A stretch of 28,282 nt of DNA. Source: Segetimicrobium sp035279545. Lineage in GTDB: Bacteria > Sysuimicrobiota > Sysuimicrobiia > Sysuimicrobiales > Segetimicrobiaceae. This document shows, in pieces, positions 6,816 to 15,294 of this stretch. The notes beneath the pieces were generated by a model that saw nothing but the letters and a program-made list of their open reading frames with translations, was not told where the DNA came from and did not search any database. The stretch covers positions 1 through 28,282 of the forward strand of contig DATEHM010000153.1 in assembly GCA_035279545.1 (NCBI GenBank). Reading direction: 5' to 3'. Made by a program: the position numbers and the translations under genes. The first letter of the stretch is position 1. Every line of letters starts with the position of its first letter.

Positions 6816-8813
6816 TCAACCCTCGATTCCCGACGCGCGCGTCTGCCGATTTATGCGCTCAAACAGCTCTCGGACCAAGGACTCCACGCCGTCGGGGGTC
6901 GGGGCCCCGCCGGAGGCCGCCCGCGATTCGACCTCCGCCATCGCGCGCCGCTTCAGATAGTTGCGCAGGGCGAGGGGGTGTTTCGTCACGCTTCGGTTGA
7001 GCGCGAGCTGCATCGCGTCGGTCCACACGGCCTCGAAGGCCTCCCGCTCGGGCCCAAAGCGAAAGGGATCCGCACGGGATGTCCTGCCTCGGCGCAGTCG
7101 CTGCGTGCCCTCTTCGTCGATCCTGCCGTTCTCGATGGCGACGCCGTACTGCTCGCGCGCGAACCCGGTCGACACCAGCCCGCGGCGTACGTCCCACAGC
7201 ACGGCCGCGGGATCCCGCTGATAGGAATCGCCGTACCCTCCGCCCCCCTGGGAGAGAAAGGTCACCGCATCGTCCGGGTGCAGAAGCAACTCGTCGATGC
7301 GTCCCGTTGCCGCCTCGGCGGCCGTGCCTTGATTCATCAAGGCGGTGCCCGGGCTGCCAGGCAGCCCACCCAGGCGTCCCCAGGGGCGGAACTGCATCCG
7401 CTCCATTCCGCGTGCCGTCAAGACTGTCTCCGGGGTGAAGACCCGAACCGTCAGCTCGATGCCGCACCCGCCCCTAAACTTCCCCGGCCCGCCGGAATCC
7501 GGTCGCAGGCCGTACCGTTCGATCAGGATCCGCATGTCGGTCTCCAACGTCTCGGCGGGAACGTTGCGGAGATAACCGACCGCGAAGTCCATGCCGTCGA
7601 CCCCGTCCCGCATGGGGCGGGCACCGGATCCGCCGCAAATGGGCTGGACCACGCCCACCTGATGCTTGCCGCTTCGCAAGTCGTTCATGGCCAGCAACAC
7701 GATACACGCCTGTCCCGCCCCCGCCGCGGGCAGCCGTTCCGGCTGGGCCATGCTGAGCGCCCCGATAAGGACATCCATCACTCGGATGAACGTCGCGGCG
7801 CGCACCCCCACCGCGGCCGGGGGTTCGGGGTTCAGCACGCTTCCCGCCGGCGCGTGGTTCGTAATCATCCGAACCATGCCGGTGTTCCACGGCACGGCCG
7901 GATCGAGGGTCCGGAAGTACCGGACGAGCGTGGGCACCAGCATGTAATGACCTTGTTTGTTGCACGACGGAAGATTAAATGCCGCCCGGACCTGCGGGTC
8001 GGTGCCCTCGAAGTCCATGAAAATACTATCGTCCGCAACCACCAGCCTGCACCGCAGCCGGATGGGATACTCTCCCGGGCCTCCTTCCAAGTAGTCCCAG
8101 AACGTGTATTCTCCATCCGGGATCTCCCGGATCATCGCACGCACCCGTCGTTCGGCGTACGCCAGCAGGGCGTCGATGCCCTGTTCCACCTGCTCCACTC
8201 CATAACGGTCCACCAGCTCGTGCAGCCGATGCTCGCCGGTATAGAGTGCGGCCATCAGCGCTTTCAAATCGCCCCAGTTCTGGTCGGGAATGCGGCAGTT
8301 GTCGAGAAAGATTCGCAGGATCTGGTCGTTGAGCTGGCCCCGCTCGTACAGCTTGACGGGCGCGATGCGAATCCCTTCCTGAAAGATGTCGTAACACGTA
8401 GGCGAGATGCTTCCCGGGACCTTGCCGCCGACATCCGAAGAATGCACAAAGCAGCACCCGTAGGCGATGAGACGGCCGGCCGCGAAGATCGGCTTCACCA
8501 GATACACATCGGCGAGATGCGTCGAGGCTCCCGATGTCGCGTACGGATCATTGGCGATGACGATGTCGCCCTCGTGCCACTCGTCAATTGCGGAAATCAT
8601 CCCCTCCCCCGGAATGCCCAACGCCAGGTTGACGCCGGTAACGACCGGCGAGCCGAAAGTTTCGCCCTTGGGCGAGAGGAGGAACGTGCCGAAGTCCGCT
8701 GTCTCTTTCACAAACACCGTGAACCCCGTGCGCAGAACGACGTTGGCCATCTCCTCTGCGATGGCTTGGATGCGGTTCTTGAAAATCTCCAGGAAGACGG
8801 GATCGGTCTGCAT
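6816..8813 (-). CDS. hyuB: hydantoinase B / 5-oxoprolinase-type subunit
   Basis: A 665-residue subunit that with HyuA forms an ATP-dependent amidohydrolase or carboxylase acting on cyclic amides (hydantoins, N-methylhydantoin, 5-oxoproline) or related compounds. The N-terminus MQTDPVFLEIFKNRI and the internal blocks ETADFGTFLLSP, VIANDPY and GGGGYGD are characteristic of the family. ATG 8813 shares its A with the HyuA stop (TGATG), giving strict coupling. The usual family end (YGVAI, near residue 560) is followed by about 105 extra residues, making it longer than classical HyuB and closer in length to acetone-carboxylase-like members. No gamma subunit gene is nearby, which argues against acetone carboxylase. 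Confidence 0.92.
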   Translation of the reverse strand: MQTDPVFLEIFKNRIQAIAEEMANVVLRTGFTVFVKETADFGTFLLSPKGETFGSPVVTGVNLALGIPGEGMISAIDEWHEGDIVIANDPYATSGASTHLADVYLVKPIFAAGRLIAYGCCFVHSSDVGGKVPGSISPTCYDIFQEGIRIAPVKLYERGQLNDQILRIFLDNCRIPDQNWGDLKALMAALYTGEHRLHELVDRYGVEQVEQGIDALLAYAERRVRAMIREIPDGEYTFWDYLEGGPGEYPIRLRCRLVVADDSIFMDFEGTDPQVRAAFNLPSCNKQGHYMLVPTLVRYFRTLDPAVPWNTGMVRMITNHAPAGSVLNPEPPAAVGVRAATFIRVMDVLIGALSMAQPERLPAAGAGQACIVLLAMNDLRSGKHQVGVVQPICGGSGARPMRDGVDGMDFAVGYLRNVPAETLETDMRILIERYGLRPDSGGPGKFRGGCGIELTVRVFTPETVLTARGMERMQFRPWGRLGGLPGSPGTALMNQGTAAEAATGRIDELLLHPDDAVTFLSQGGGGYGDSYQRDPAAVLWDVRRGLVSTGFAREQYGVAIENGRIDEEGTQRLRRGRTSRADPFRFGPEREAFEAVWTDAMQLALNRSVTKHPLALRNYLKRRAMAEVESRAASGGAPTPDGVESLVRELFERINRQTRASGIEG

Positions 8814-10858
8814 CAGCTGGCCTCCCCGATGAGGTTTCCCAATGAATCCGCGCACACCCGATACCCGGGTGGGGCGAATGTGGTCGTATCGTATTGCTCA
8901 ACGATCGCCGGCCCGGCGACCCACTGCCCCGGGGTGAGGCCCGCCCGTTGCACCACGGCGGCCTGGTGCACATGCCCCCCAATGCACACGGACCTAGTCT
9001 CCGCCCGCCGCTTCCTTACGTGCTCAGGCGGCAGAGCCAACCGAGTGATCTTTCCCGTCACGCCGACCACCGTCGCACGCAGATTGACGAATGTGACCGG
9101 GCCGTGAGGGTCGCTTACCCCGAAGATCTTGTGATAGGCGTCATGAAACCGCCGGACGTTGCCCGCCAGGTCGCTCCGGCTCTCTGCCGGGACAGGCACC
9201 TCGATCTCAAAGGCCTGCCCTTCGTACCGCATGTCGGCACTGTATTGGACATACGTGGACTCCAGGTGGATGCTCGTCGCACTCTCATCCCGCAACCACT
9301 GCCGCCCGCGCCGCTCAAGGTCACCATAGACCTGCTCGAGGATCCCATCCGTCAACTGATGATCGCTCGTGTACAGCGTGTACACAAAGTCGTTTCGGAG
9401 ATCGGCCACGAGACACCCCAGCGCACAGAGGGTCCCCGGCGATGGTGGAATCAGGACCTTGCCGATGCCCACTTCCTTCGCCAGCAGGAACGCGTGGGTG
9501 GGACCGGCACCGCCGTAGGCAAGCAGTGCACAATCGCGGGGATCGACTCCCTTTCGCGCCATCAGCGGGGTGAATTGCGCATACATATTTGATGTGGTCA
9601 CATCGAGAATCGCCTGAGCGGTTTCTTGTGGCGTCAGGCGCAAATGCTGGCCGACCTCAGCCAGCGCGGATTCGGCCAAGGCCGGATTCAACGGCATCTT
9701 CCCTCCCAAGAAGCGATCCGGCGCGATGATGCCCAGAAGCACGTACGCGTCGGTGACCGTGGGCTGGCGGCCGCCCCGGCCATACGAAGCCGGTCCGGGA
9801 TCCGCCCCCGCGCTTCGTGGCCCGACTTTCAGGACCCCCGCCGCATCGATCCAGGCGATCGATCCCCCTCCGGCGCCGATGGAAGTGACGTCGATGGCCG
9901 GCATGATGACGGGGAAATCCCCCACCTGGTTCTCCGTGGAGTACGTGGGATGCCCGTCCTGGACGACGGCTACGTCTGCGCTCGTCCCACCCATATCCAG
10001 TGTCACCAGCCGTGTGAAGCCGGCCAGCCGGGCCACATGGGCTGCCCCAATCACACCCGAGGCCGGGCCGGAGAGCAAGGTCTGCACCGGATCTTCGGCC
10101 GCGCGCGCGGCTGTCATGACGCCGCCATTCGACTTGGTCGACAGCACCTGGGCGGTCAGCCCCCGTTGGGCTGCTCCTGCCTGTATGTTGTGAAAGTACC
10201 CGGCCATCCGGGCCCCGATATAGGCATTCATGACCGTCACCAGGCACCGTTCATACTCCCGCTGCTGAGGCCACACATCTGCACTGGCACATACGAAGAG
10301 GCGGGGGAACTCCCGCAGGATCAGGTCGCGTGCCTGCTGCTCGTGGATCGGGTTCTTGTACGAGTGCATGAAGCAGATCACCGCGGCCGTGACGCCGTCC
10401 GCAACGAGCCGGCGGACAGCCGCCCGCACCTGCTCTGGGTCCAACGGTCTGTACACCTGTCCGTCGGACAAGAGCCGCTCGTCGATCTCTTGGACAAGGT
10501 TACGCGGGACCAGCGGTACGGGCTTGTCGCCGTAGAAGTCCGTGGTGTTCTCGAGACGGAGCCGCCGGATCTCCAGGACATCGCGGAATCCCCGGGTCAC
10601 CAATAGCCCCGTCGCGGCCCCGGTCCGCTCAATGAGCGTGTTCACCGCCAGGGTGGTGCCGTGGATAAAGAGGGAAATTGCGTCCGGAGTCACATCGACG
10701 GTTTTCAGCTCGTCGATCGCATTAAAAATCGCCTGCTCCGGAGCCAGGGGGACGGACGGCGTCTTCAGCGTGGTGACCACAAAGCCGGCTTCGTCCGCCA
10801 CCATGACGTCGGTGAATGTGCCACCGATATCCACCCCCAGGCGATAACGGCCCGTCAT
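8813..10858 (-). CDS. hyuA: hydantoinase A / N-methylhydantoinase A-type subunit
   Basis: A 681-residue ATP-binding subunit of the HyuA/HyuB (oxoprolinase) family. The phosphate-binding loop DIGGTFTD is at residues 10-17 and a second ASKHA-type loop, DMGGTSADVAVV, lies in the middle, followed by the GGGSIAW segment. ATP would be used to activate the amide or carbonyl of the substrate. Start ATG 10858 is preceded by AAGGAGGG on the minus strand. First gene of a three-gene operon whose products suggest breakdown of a cyclic amide to amino-acid-like products. Hydantoin, N-methylhydantoin and 5-oxoproline activities cannot be told apart by sequence alone. Confidence 0.93.
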   Translation of the reverse strand: MTGRYRLGVDIGGTFTDVMVADEAGFVVTTLKTPSVPLAPEQAIFNAIDELKTVDVTPDAISLFIHGTTLAVNTLIERTGAATGLLVTRGFRDVLEIRRLRLENTTDFYGDKPVPLVPRNLVQEIDERLLSDGQVYRPLDPEQVRAAVRRLVADGVTAAVICFMHSYKNPIHEQQARDLILREFPRLFVCASADVWPQQREYERCLVTVMNAYIGARMAGYFHNIQAGAAQRGLTAQVLSTKSNGGVMTAARAAEDPVQTLLSGPASGVIGAAHVARLAGFTRLVTLDMGGTSADVAVVQDGHPTYSTENQVGDFPVIMPAIDVTSIGAGGGSIAWIDAAGVLKVGPRSAGADPGPASYGRGGRQPTVTDAYVLLGIIAPDRFLGGKMPLNPALAESALAEVGQHLRLTPQETAQAILDVTTSNMYAQFTPLMARKGVDPRDCALLAYGGAGPTHAFLLAKEVGIGKVLIPPSPGTLCALGCLVADLRNDFVYTLYTSDHQLTDGILEQVYGDLERRGRQWLRDESATSIHLESTYVQYSADMRYEGQAFEIEVPVPAESRSDLAGNVRRFHDAYHKIFGVSDPHGPVTFVNLRATVVGVTGKITRLALPPEHVRKRRAETRSVCIGGHVHQAAVVQRAGLTPGQWVAGPAIVEQYDTTTFAPPGYRVCADSLGNLIGEAS

Positions 10859-11197
10859 ATGCCCTCCTTCAAATTAGGAATCTACGGGGTTGGCGTGTGG
10901 GGAGACCCCAAGGGATGGGTTTCCTTCCCATCATGCAATACCTCTTGGCACCACGGTCGACGCCTGGGCGCGGACCTGCCGGATTCTCCGGGAGTTCATG
11001 GACTCCGGGCTCTCGTGACAGGTCTGTTTGGCAATCGGTCAATCGCGAGGTCGTGCCTGCACTTCTTCCATATCCGTGGCTCAGCGTGCGTTGCCCGTGG
11101 TGCGCTGATGCCGTGCCTCAGTCCCGGGGACGACGTGCCTCCTTTCGAGGTGGTCTATCATATTCGTCCAGATCTGTGCGCAGCCCTCGCCTCAGCG
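10859..11197 (-). promoter_or_regulatory. hyuA leader with two small hairpins
   Basis: A 339-base stretch between hyuA and the end of the luciferase-like gene, with no credible coding frame. Two inverted repeats lie 40-75 bases before hyuA: TGGGG/CCCCA (10898-10902, 10906-10910) and GATGGG/CCCATC (10914-10919, 10927-10932). A TATGAT hexamer on the minus strand (11157-11162) could be a -10 box, but no matching -35 is seen. A regulatory leader is plausible; no known riboswitch class was recognised. Confidence 0.3.
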
Positions 11198-12310
11198 TCA
11201 AGCTCGTGGGGTTGCGTCCGCGTGCCCCTGGAACCGCGGCATGACTTCCTTTGCCAGAAGTTCCATCGACCGCCGCCAAAGCATCGGTTGATCCCAATCG
11301 TGCCCGGTCATCAGCAGTGTGCCGAAGTGTCCGATGTCATCGCGGAGCGCAACCAATTGATCGAGCACACGGTTGGGGGTCCCCGCAATGACTTGAGCGT
11401 GTTTGATCACATCGACTGTCGCGGCTTCGTCGGGCATATCAGGATCAGGCTTGATCATGAACAGCGCTTTGCGCACGGTACTGAAGGTGTACTTGAAGAA
11501 GCTGTAGTAGTACGAAAGTGCGTTGGTTGAGTCGGCAAGATAGTCCTCAGCCTGCGCGTTCGTCTCGGTGACGAGGACGCACCGGGCCACCCGCCAGACG
11601 CTCGGATCGGGGTGCCGCCCCGCCTGCTCGCAGCCCTCTGCGTATCGCTCCCAATGGCCTCGAAGATACCGCTGATTGAAAAAGTTGCCGGAGATCGGGA
11701 TCCACCCGCGCTCTCCGGCGATTTTGGCGCTCAGGGAATTGGGCGTCACGAGCGACAGCGCGATCGGCGGGTGTGGAACTTGGAACGGCCGCGGGCCCCA
11801 TCCAACTTTGAATTCCGGCCAGATGTTGTCCTTGAGCGAGAGATGCCAGAACCGCCCGGGGATCTCATAGGGGGGGTCCTGGGTCCACAGCCTCTGCACC
11901 ATGCCGATCGATTCGAGCAACATCTGGGAGCGCGTTTCGGCCTCGGGAAGGTCAAACACTTCCATGTCGCTCCCCAGGCCTCCCGAACCGATGCCCATGA
12001 TGAAACGCCCGCGGCAAAGGTGGTCGAACATGGCGGTCTGTGCGGCAGCAACGAGGGGATGTGTCTGTGGAAGATTGATGACGCCCGTGCCGAAGCAAAT
12101 TTTCCGCGTGCGGTCGATCAAGGTCGACAGGAACAGGAGAGGCGAGCTGATCCGCTCGCTCCACGAGGTGAAATGCTCGCCGACGAAGACCTCCGCGAAA
12201 TCAAGGGTGTCGGCCCAGATAATGGCCTCTCGATCTTCCTCGAGAATGGTGCCATAATCTCGACTCGGGTGATGGAATGGCATCGTGAACATACCGAGCT
12301 TGACGCTCAC
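11198..12310 (-). CDS. LLM-class flavin-dependent oxidoreductase (luciferase-like monooxygenase)
   Basis: A 370-residue TIM-barrel oxidoreductase of the bacterial luciferase superfamily, which uses FMNH2 or F420 to oxidise small organic substrates. Typical segments are the N-terminal LGMFTMPFHHP strand, EVFVGEHF around residue 40, GTGVINLPQTHPL and GRFIMGIGSGG. The overall look, including the insertion after GRFWHL, is closest to the limonene-monooxygenase-like branch. The GTG start at 12310 is preceded by GAGGAGG. It stands alone on the minus strand, divergent from the cupin/second LLM gene. Flavin versus F420 use and substrate cannot be decided here. Confidence 0.9.
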   Translation of the reverse strand: MSVKLGMFTMPFHHPSRDYGTILEEDREAIIWADTLDFAEVFVGEHFTSWSERISSPLLFLSTLIDRTRKICFGTGVINLPQTHPLVAAAQTAMFDHLCRGRFIMGIGSGGLGSDMEVFDLPEAETRSQMLLESIGMVQRLWTQDPPYEIPGRFWHLSLKDNIWPEFKVGWGPRPFQVPHPPIALSLVTPNSLSAKIAGERGWIPISGNFFNQRYLRGHWERYAEGCEQAGRHPDPSVWRVARCVLVTETNAQAEDYLADSTNALSYYYSFFKYTFSTVRKALFMIKPDPDMPDEAATVDVIKHAQVIAGTPNRVLDQLVALRDDIGHFGTLLMTGHDWDQPMLWRRSMELLAKEVMPRFQGHADATPRA

Positions 12311-12367
12311 GGTGACCTCCTCGGGTGCTCATCACGGAAGTCTCGCCGACCGCGTGCCCGCGCTATC

Positions 12368-12373
12368 AGTATA
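12368..12373 (-). promoter_or_regulatory. possible -10 box of the minus-strand LLM gene
   Basis: TATACT on the minus strand, five of six matches to TATAAT, about 58 bases before the GTG start at 12310 in the divergent intergenic region 12311-12532. No good -35 lies 16-18 bases upstream, so this is only a candidate. Confidence 0.28.
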
Positions 12374-12532
12374 GCCAGAACGCATCCGCCCTGCCTGTCC
12401 GGGGGGCGAATGTCTTTCGCGGGCCAGTTCGAGGCCTCGCAGTTCGAGCAGGATACCGCGTGCAGGCGCCGGTATTCACATCGAGGGCTCTCCCCGGCCG
12501 GGCCGAGAAGGTACACAGAACGGAGGGCGATG

Positions 12533-12892
12533 ATGCCGGACACCGAACAGGAATTTGTGAGGCCCGATCACATACCCTGGCTCCCGGTGACCGGATCGGG
12601 CACCGCGGGGGCGGGGGACCCAGGAATTACCCAGAAGATTCTCAGCGAGGACCGAGACACCGGAGAGGTGACTCGGTTGCTCAAGTTCGAACCCGGTGTG
12701 GAGACGAAGGGAACTCTCGCGCACGATTTCTGGGAAGAAGTGTGGATTCTGGAGGGGGAGCTCATCGACCTCGGAAAGGCCCAGACGTTCACGGCCGGCA
12801 TGTCTGCGTGCAGACCCCCGGCGATGCGTCACGGCCCGTACCGCACGCCCGGGGGGTGCGTCATGCTGGAATTCCGATACTTCAAAAAGTAG
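12533..12892 (+). CDS. small cupin-domain protein (ChrR / dioxygenase-like cupin)
   Basis: A 119-residue single-domain beta-barrel protein. The segment KFEPGVETKGTLAHDFWEEV with HDFWEEVWILEG resembles cupin motif 1 (with a His and adjacent Glu residues as potential metal ligands), and PPAMRHGPYRTPGG supplies the motif-2 His. Such proteins serve as metal-dependent dioxygenases, isomerases or small-ligand sensors. Start: ATG 12530 and 12533 are consecutive; the second is better spaced from GGAGGG at 12522-12527. The frame is open far upstream, but that part is antisense to the LLM gene. It is followed after 54 bases by the second LLM gene, likely an operon. Function beyond the fold is not known. 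Confidence 0.78.
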   Translation: MPDTEQEFVRPDHIPWLPVTGSGTAGAGDPGITQKILSEDRDTGEVTRLLKFEPGVETKGTLAHDFWEEVWILEGELIDLGKAQTFTAGMSACRPPAMRHGPYRTPGGCVMLEFRYFKK

Positions 12893-12946
12893 GTGCCGTC
12901 GACACCCACGTACGCTCGAAGCGCATGATTGAAGGAGGGAACCGAG

Positions 12947-13936
12947 ATGCCCGGGCTCAGATTCGGTATGTGGATTCCGACGTACGCGTGGGCGGATGCT
13001 AGTCCTGAGCACATTCGGCGCCTGACGCGGAGCATCGCGAAGTGCGAGGAGCACGGTCTGGACATTTGGGTCATCGATCACCTCCTCGCCGCCCCGGGAC
13101 TGTATGGGGTTGCCTGGCTCGAACCCCTGAACGCCCTGGCCTTCGCCGCGGCGCTGACGCGGAACGTTCGGCTCGCGACAGGCATTCTGGTGCTCCCGGT
13201 CCGTCATCCCGTCGTCCTCGCCAAGGAGATCTCCACCCTCTGCCATCTGTCCGGGGGGCGGTTTATCTTCGGCATCGGCCCCGGCTGGCACGCCCAAGAA
13301 TTCGAAGTCACCGGGTCTCGGATCGAGGAGCGGGGCCGCCGCACGGACGAGATCCTGGAGGCCGTCACCCTACTCCTGAGCCAGCCCCATGCCAGTTTCC
13401 AGGGGCGGTACTACCGGTTTCAGGACGTGACCATTGATCCTCGGCCGTCGGAGCTTCCCGAGATCTGGGTCTCGGGAGGTTCCCGAGTCCCCGATCCGCA
13501 CGAGCACGACGTGCCGTTCATTTCCAAGACGGTTCTCACGCGAATCGTGAAGTACGGCAACTGGCTCTCCCGCTGCTCCGGAACTCAGGAGTGGGTGAAG
13601 CGTGATTGGACGCAGATCCAAGCTCACGCCCGAGCGTCGGGAAGAGACCCGGCGGGAATCACGTTCGGGCACTGCAACTTTATACACCTGGTGGAGACGA
13701 ACGATCACGCCCGCGCGCTTGCGGAGTCGCGGGGGCCGTTTCTCCGGGTCATGGGGACACACCGGTCCTACGAGCATTTGCAGGAATGCTACATGATCGG
13801 GAGCCTCGACCGCATCAATGACCGGATCGCTGATCTCGCGGCCGCCGGCCTCAGGTACCTCGTGCTCGGTCCGGTCACGGATGATCCCCGGCAGATCGAC
13901 CTCCTGGCAAAACATGTGGTGCCTCATTGTGCATAA
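12947..13936 (+). CDS. LLM-class flavin/F420-dependent oxidoreductase
   Basis: A 329-residue luciferase-superfamily enzyme, distinct from the one encoded at 11198-12310. It begins LRFGMWIPTYAW and has the GILVLPVRHPVVLAKE strand and the GGRFIFGIGPGW loop typical of F420- or FMN-dependent members; the C-terminus IADLAAAGLRYLVLGPV is also characteristic. ATG 12947 has AGGAGGG seven bases upstream; the frame could start six codons earlier at 12929 but without a better signal. It is probably co-transcribed with the cupin before it and perhaps with the VOC gene 147 bases later. Substrate unknown; a role in organic-compound oxidation is inferred from the neighbourhood. Confidence 0.89.
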   Translation: MPGLRFGMWIPTYAWADASPEHIRRLTRSIAKCEEHGLDIWVIDHLLAAPGLYGVAWLEPLNALAFAAALTRNVRLATGILVLPVRHPVVLAKEISTLCHLSGGRFIFGIGPGWHAQEFEVTGSRIEERGRRTDEILEAVTLLLSQPHASFQGRYYRFQDVTIDPRPSELPEIWVSGGSRVPDPHEHDVPFISKTVLTRIVKYGNWLSRCSGTQEWVKRDWTQIQAHARASGRDPAGITFGHCNFIHLVETNDHARALAESRGPFLRVMGTHRSYEHLQECYMIGSLDRINDRIADLAAAGLRYLVLGPVTDDPRQIDLLAKHVVPHCA

Positions 13937-14083
13937 CGTGCCCGCGGAGTTGAACGCGCATGCCAGACGGGTGAGTCGCACGCCGCGGCCAGACGCTCCA
14001 GAATGCAAGCTTCGATTTGCCCCCGAGCGTCCGCGGATCCCGGAAGGGCAGGGTGACTGAGAGGCTCCACAGAAGATAGTCCC

Positions 14084-14548
14084 ATGCTGTCAAACGCCAA
14101 TCGTGCGGAATTTCGAAGGGTCGATCACATCGGCGTCGTGGTGGAGAGCCTCGCCGAGGCGCACCACTGGCTCGGGGAAATCTTCGGGCTTCCCGTCCTC
14201 CGGAGGATAGAGAACCCCGTCGGGAAGATTCGGGGCGTTTTCTATGCATGCGGTGACATTGCCATCGAAGTGCTCGAGATCGGGGATCCAGCGCTCCGGC
14301 GCCAGCGGCTGGGAACGGGCACCCGGGCGCGCATCGAGCACATTGCCGTGGAGGTGGACAAGCTTCACGCGGCGCTGGCCGCTCTCAGCCCCTTGGGCGT
14401 GCGGACGACCTTACCGGAGCCTCGGCGCAGCGCCGAGACCCTGAGCATGTGGACCATCGCGGAGACCACGGGCGGCATCTCATATCAACTGATGGAAAAG
14501 GGACGGGCCCCCGACACCGGTGGGTCATCCTCTGGATCCTCCCGGTGA
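14084..14548 (+). CDS. VOC-superfamily protein, methylmalonyl-CoA epimerase / glyoxalase-like
   Basis: A 154-residue protein with two beta-alpha-beta-beta-beta repeats. The first begins VDHIGVVVESLAEAHHWL (His as first metal ligand) and the second RIEHIAVEVDKLHAAL (second His), a layout seen in methylmalonyl-CoA epimerases and related glyoxalase-fold enzymes. A final Glu ligand is not clearly placed; the C-terminal SYQLMEK may supply it. The Ser/Gly-rich tail (last ~12 residues) looks disordered. No mutase or carboxylase genes are nearby, so a generic lyase, epimerase or dioxygenase role linked to the LLM/cupin genes is as likely as epimerase. Ribosome binding site is weak. Confidence 0.8.
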   Translation: MLSNANRAEFRRVDHIGVVVESLAEAHHWLGEIFGLPVLRRIENPVGKIRGVFYACGDIAIEVLEIGDPALRRQRLGTGTRARIEHIAVEVDKLHAALAALSPLGVRTTLPEPRRSAETLSMWTIAETTGGISYQLMEKGRAPDTGGSSSGSSR

Positions 14549-14708
14549 CCGAGCCGGCGGGTCGGGGCCTCCCGCCGATCCAGCCGCTGTAGCCCCTCCG
14601 CGGCGTCGATGCGAGAGGAGGAGGGGCCCGAAGCACGACCGGACTCCACGAGTCCCATACCCAGCGGTCATGCCGGGACGCCGTTTGCCCGCATTCGGGG
14701 CGATCGGT

Positions 14709-14730
14709 GTCCGCCCGGTCTCAGGCGGGC
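14709..14730. terminator. hairpin at the ridA 3' end
   Basis: GTCCGCC (14709-14715) can pair with GGCGGGC (14724-14730), including one G-U pair, around an 8-base loop that contains the ridA stop. It lies between the convergent VOC and ridA genes. There is no T-tract, so the terminator role is tentative. Confidence 0.22.
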
Positions 14731-15104
14731 ACGTACGCAATCATCTCGATCTCGATGTGCAGTTCGGGCCTGGCCAGCGCGGCCACCGCGACGGTGGTGC
14801 GGGCCGGAAGATCTCCCGTAAAGTATGAGCGGTACACCGCGTTCATCGCCGCAAAATCGTTGATATCCGTCAGGTAGACCGTCGCTTTGAGCACCTTGTC
14901 GAGCCCGGAGCCGCCGGCGGCGAGCACCGCTTTGAGGTTCTCGAACGTGTTGCGGGTCTGCCCGCCGATCTCCGCGGGGACCTGACCGTTTATATCGGCC
15001 CCCACTTGGCCCGCCGTGAAGAGCAGGTTGCCCAGTCGAATCCCGGGAGAGAACGGGGGATTGGGACTCGGCCGCCCAGGGGGAAAGACCGCCTTCCGCT
15101 CCAT
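14721..15104 (-). CDS. ridA: RidA/YjgF/YER057c-family enamine/imine deaminase
   Basis: A 127-residue protein of normal family length. RidA trimers hydrolyse reactive 2-aminoacrylate and other enamines/imines formed by PLP enzymes or amine oxidation. The key Arg that binds the substrate carboxylate is in ARTTVAVAALA, and the ends LFTAGQVGAD and IEIEMIAYVP are typical. ATG 15104 is preceded by GGAGGTGATC, complementary to the full anti-Shine-Dalgarno tail of 16S rRNA and well spaced, implying high translation. Genes of this family often sit in amine and heterocycle catabolic clusters, which fits the surroundings, but housekeeping detoxification is equally possible. Confidence 0.93.
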   Translation of the reverse strand: MERKAVFPPGRPSPNPPFSPGIRLGNLLFTAGQVGADINGQVPAEIGGQTRNTFENLKAVLAAGGSGLDKVLKATVYLTDINDFAAMNAVYRSYFTGDLPARTTVAVAALARPELHIEIEMIAYVPA

Positions 15105-15136
15105 GGATCACCTCCGCTCGAGGATCGTGCCGATCG

Positions 15137-15186
15137 CCCGACGGCGGCCTGCCTCCGCTGCCGCCTGATGTCGGCCGCCGTCCGGG
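15137..15186. repeat. inverted repeat upstream of ridA
   Basis: CCCGACGGCGGCC (15137-15149) and GGCCGCCGTCCGGG (15173-15186) form a 13-bp stem with one bulged base and a 23-base loop, in the 190-base gap between the synthetase stop and the ridA start (both minus strand). It could end transcription from the large upstream gene or regulate ridA; no T-tract follows on the minus strand. Confidence 0.4.
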
Positions 15187-15294
15187 CTCGCGCCCACCTT
15201 CGGCGCGACGGGGCTCCCTTCCCTTCGCGCGGAACGCTCGATGCCCCCCGCTGTTCTCGGAGGGCGCCCCGTCACTTTCGCCCGCCGGCGCGGC

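Noticed and set aside
6342..9107. A 921-codon plus-strand open frame opposite the M24 and HyuB genes
   Set aside because: It is antisense to two well-conserved genes, its translation has no recognisable domain, and long antisense frames are expected in GC-rich DNA.
8813..10858. Acetone carboxylase interpretation of the HyuA/HyuB pair
   Set aside because: No gamma-subunit gene or sigma-54-type activator is present, and the neighbours are hydrolases rather than ketone-metabolism genes.
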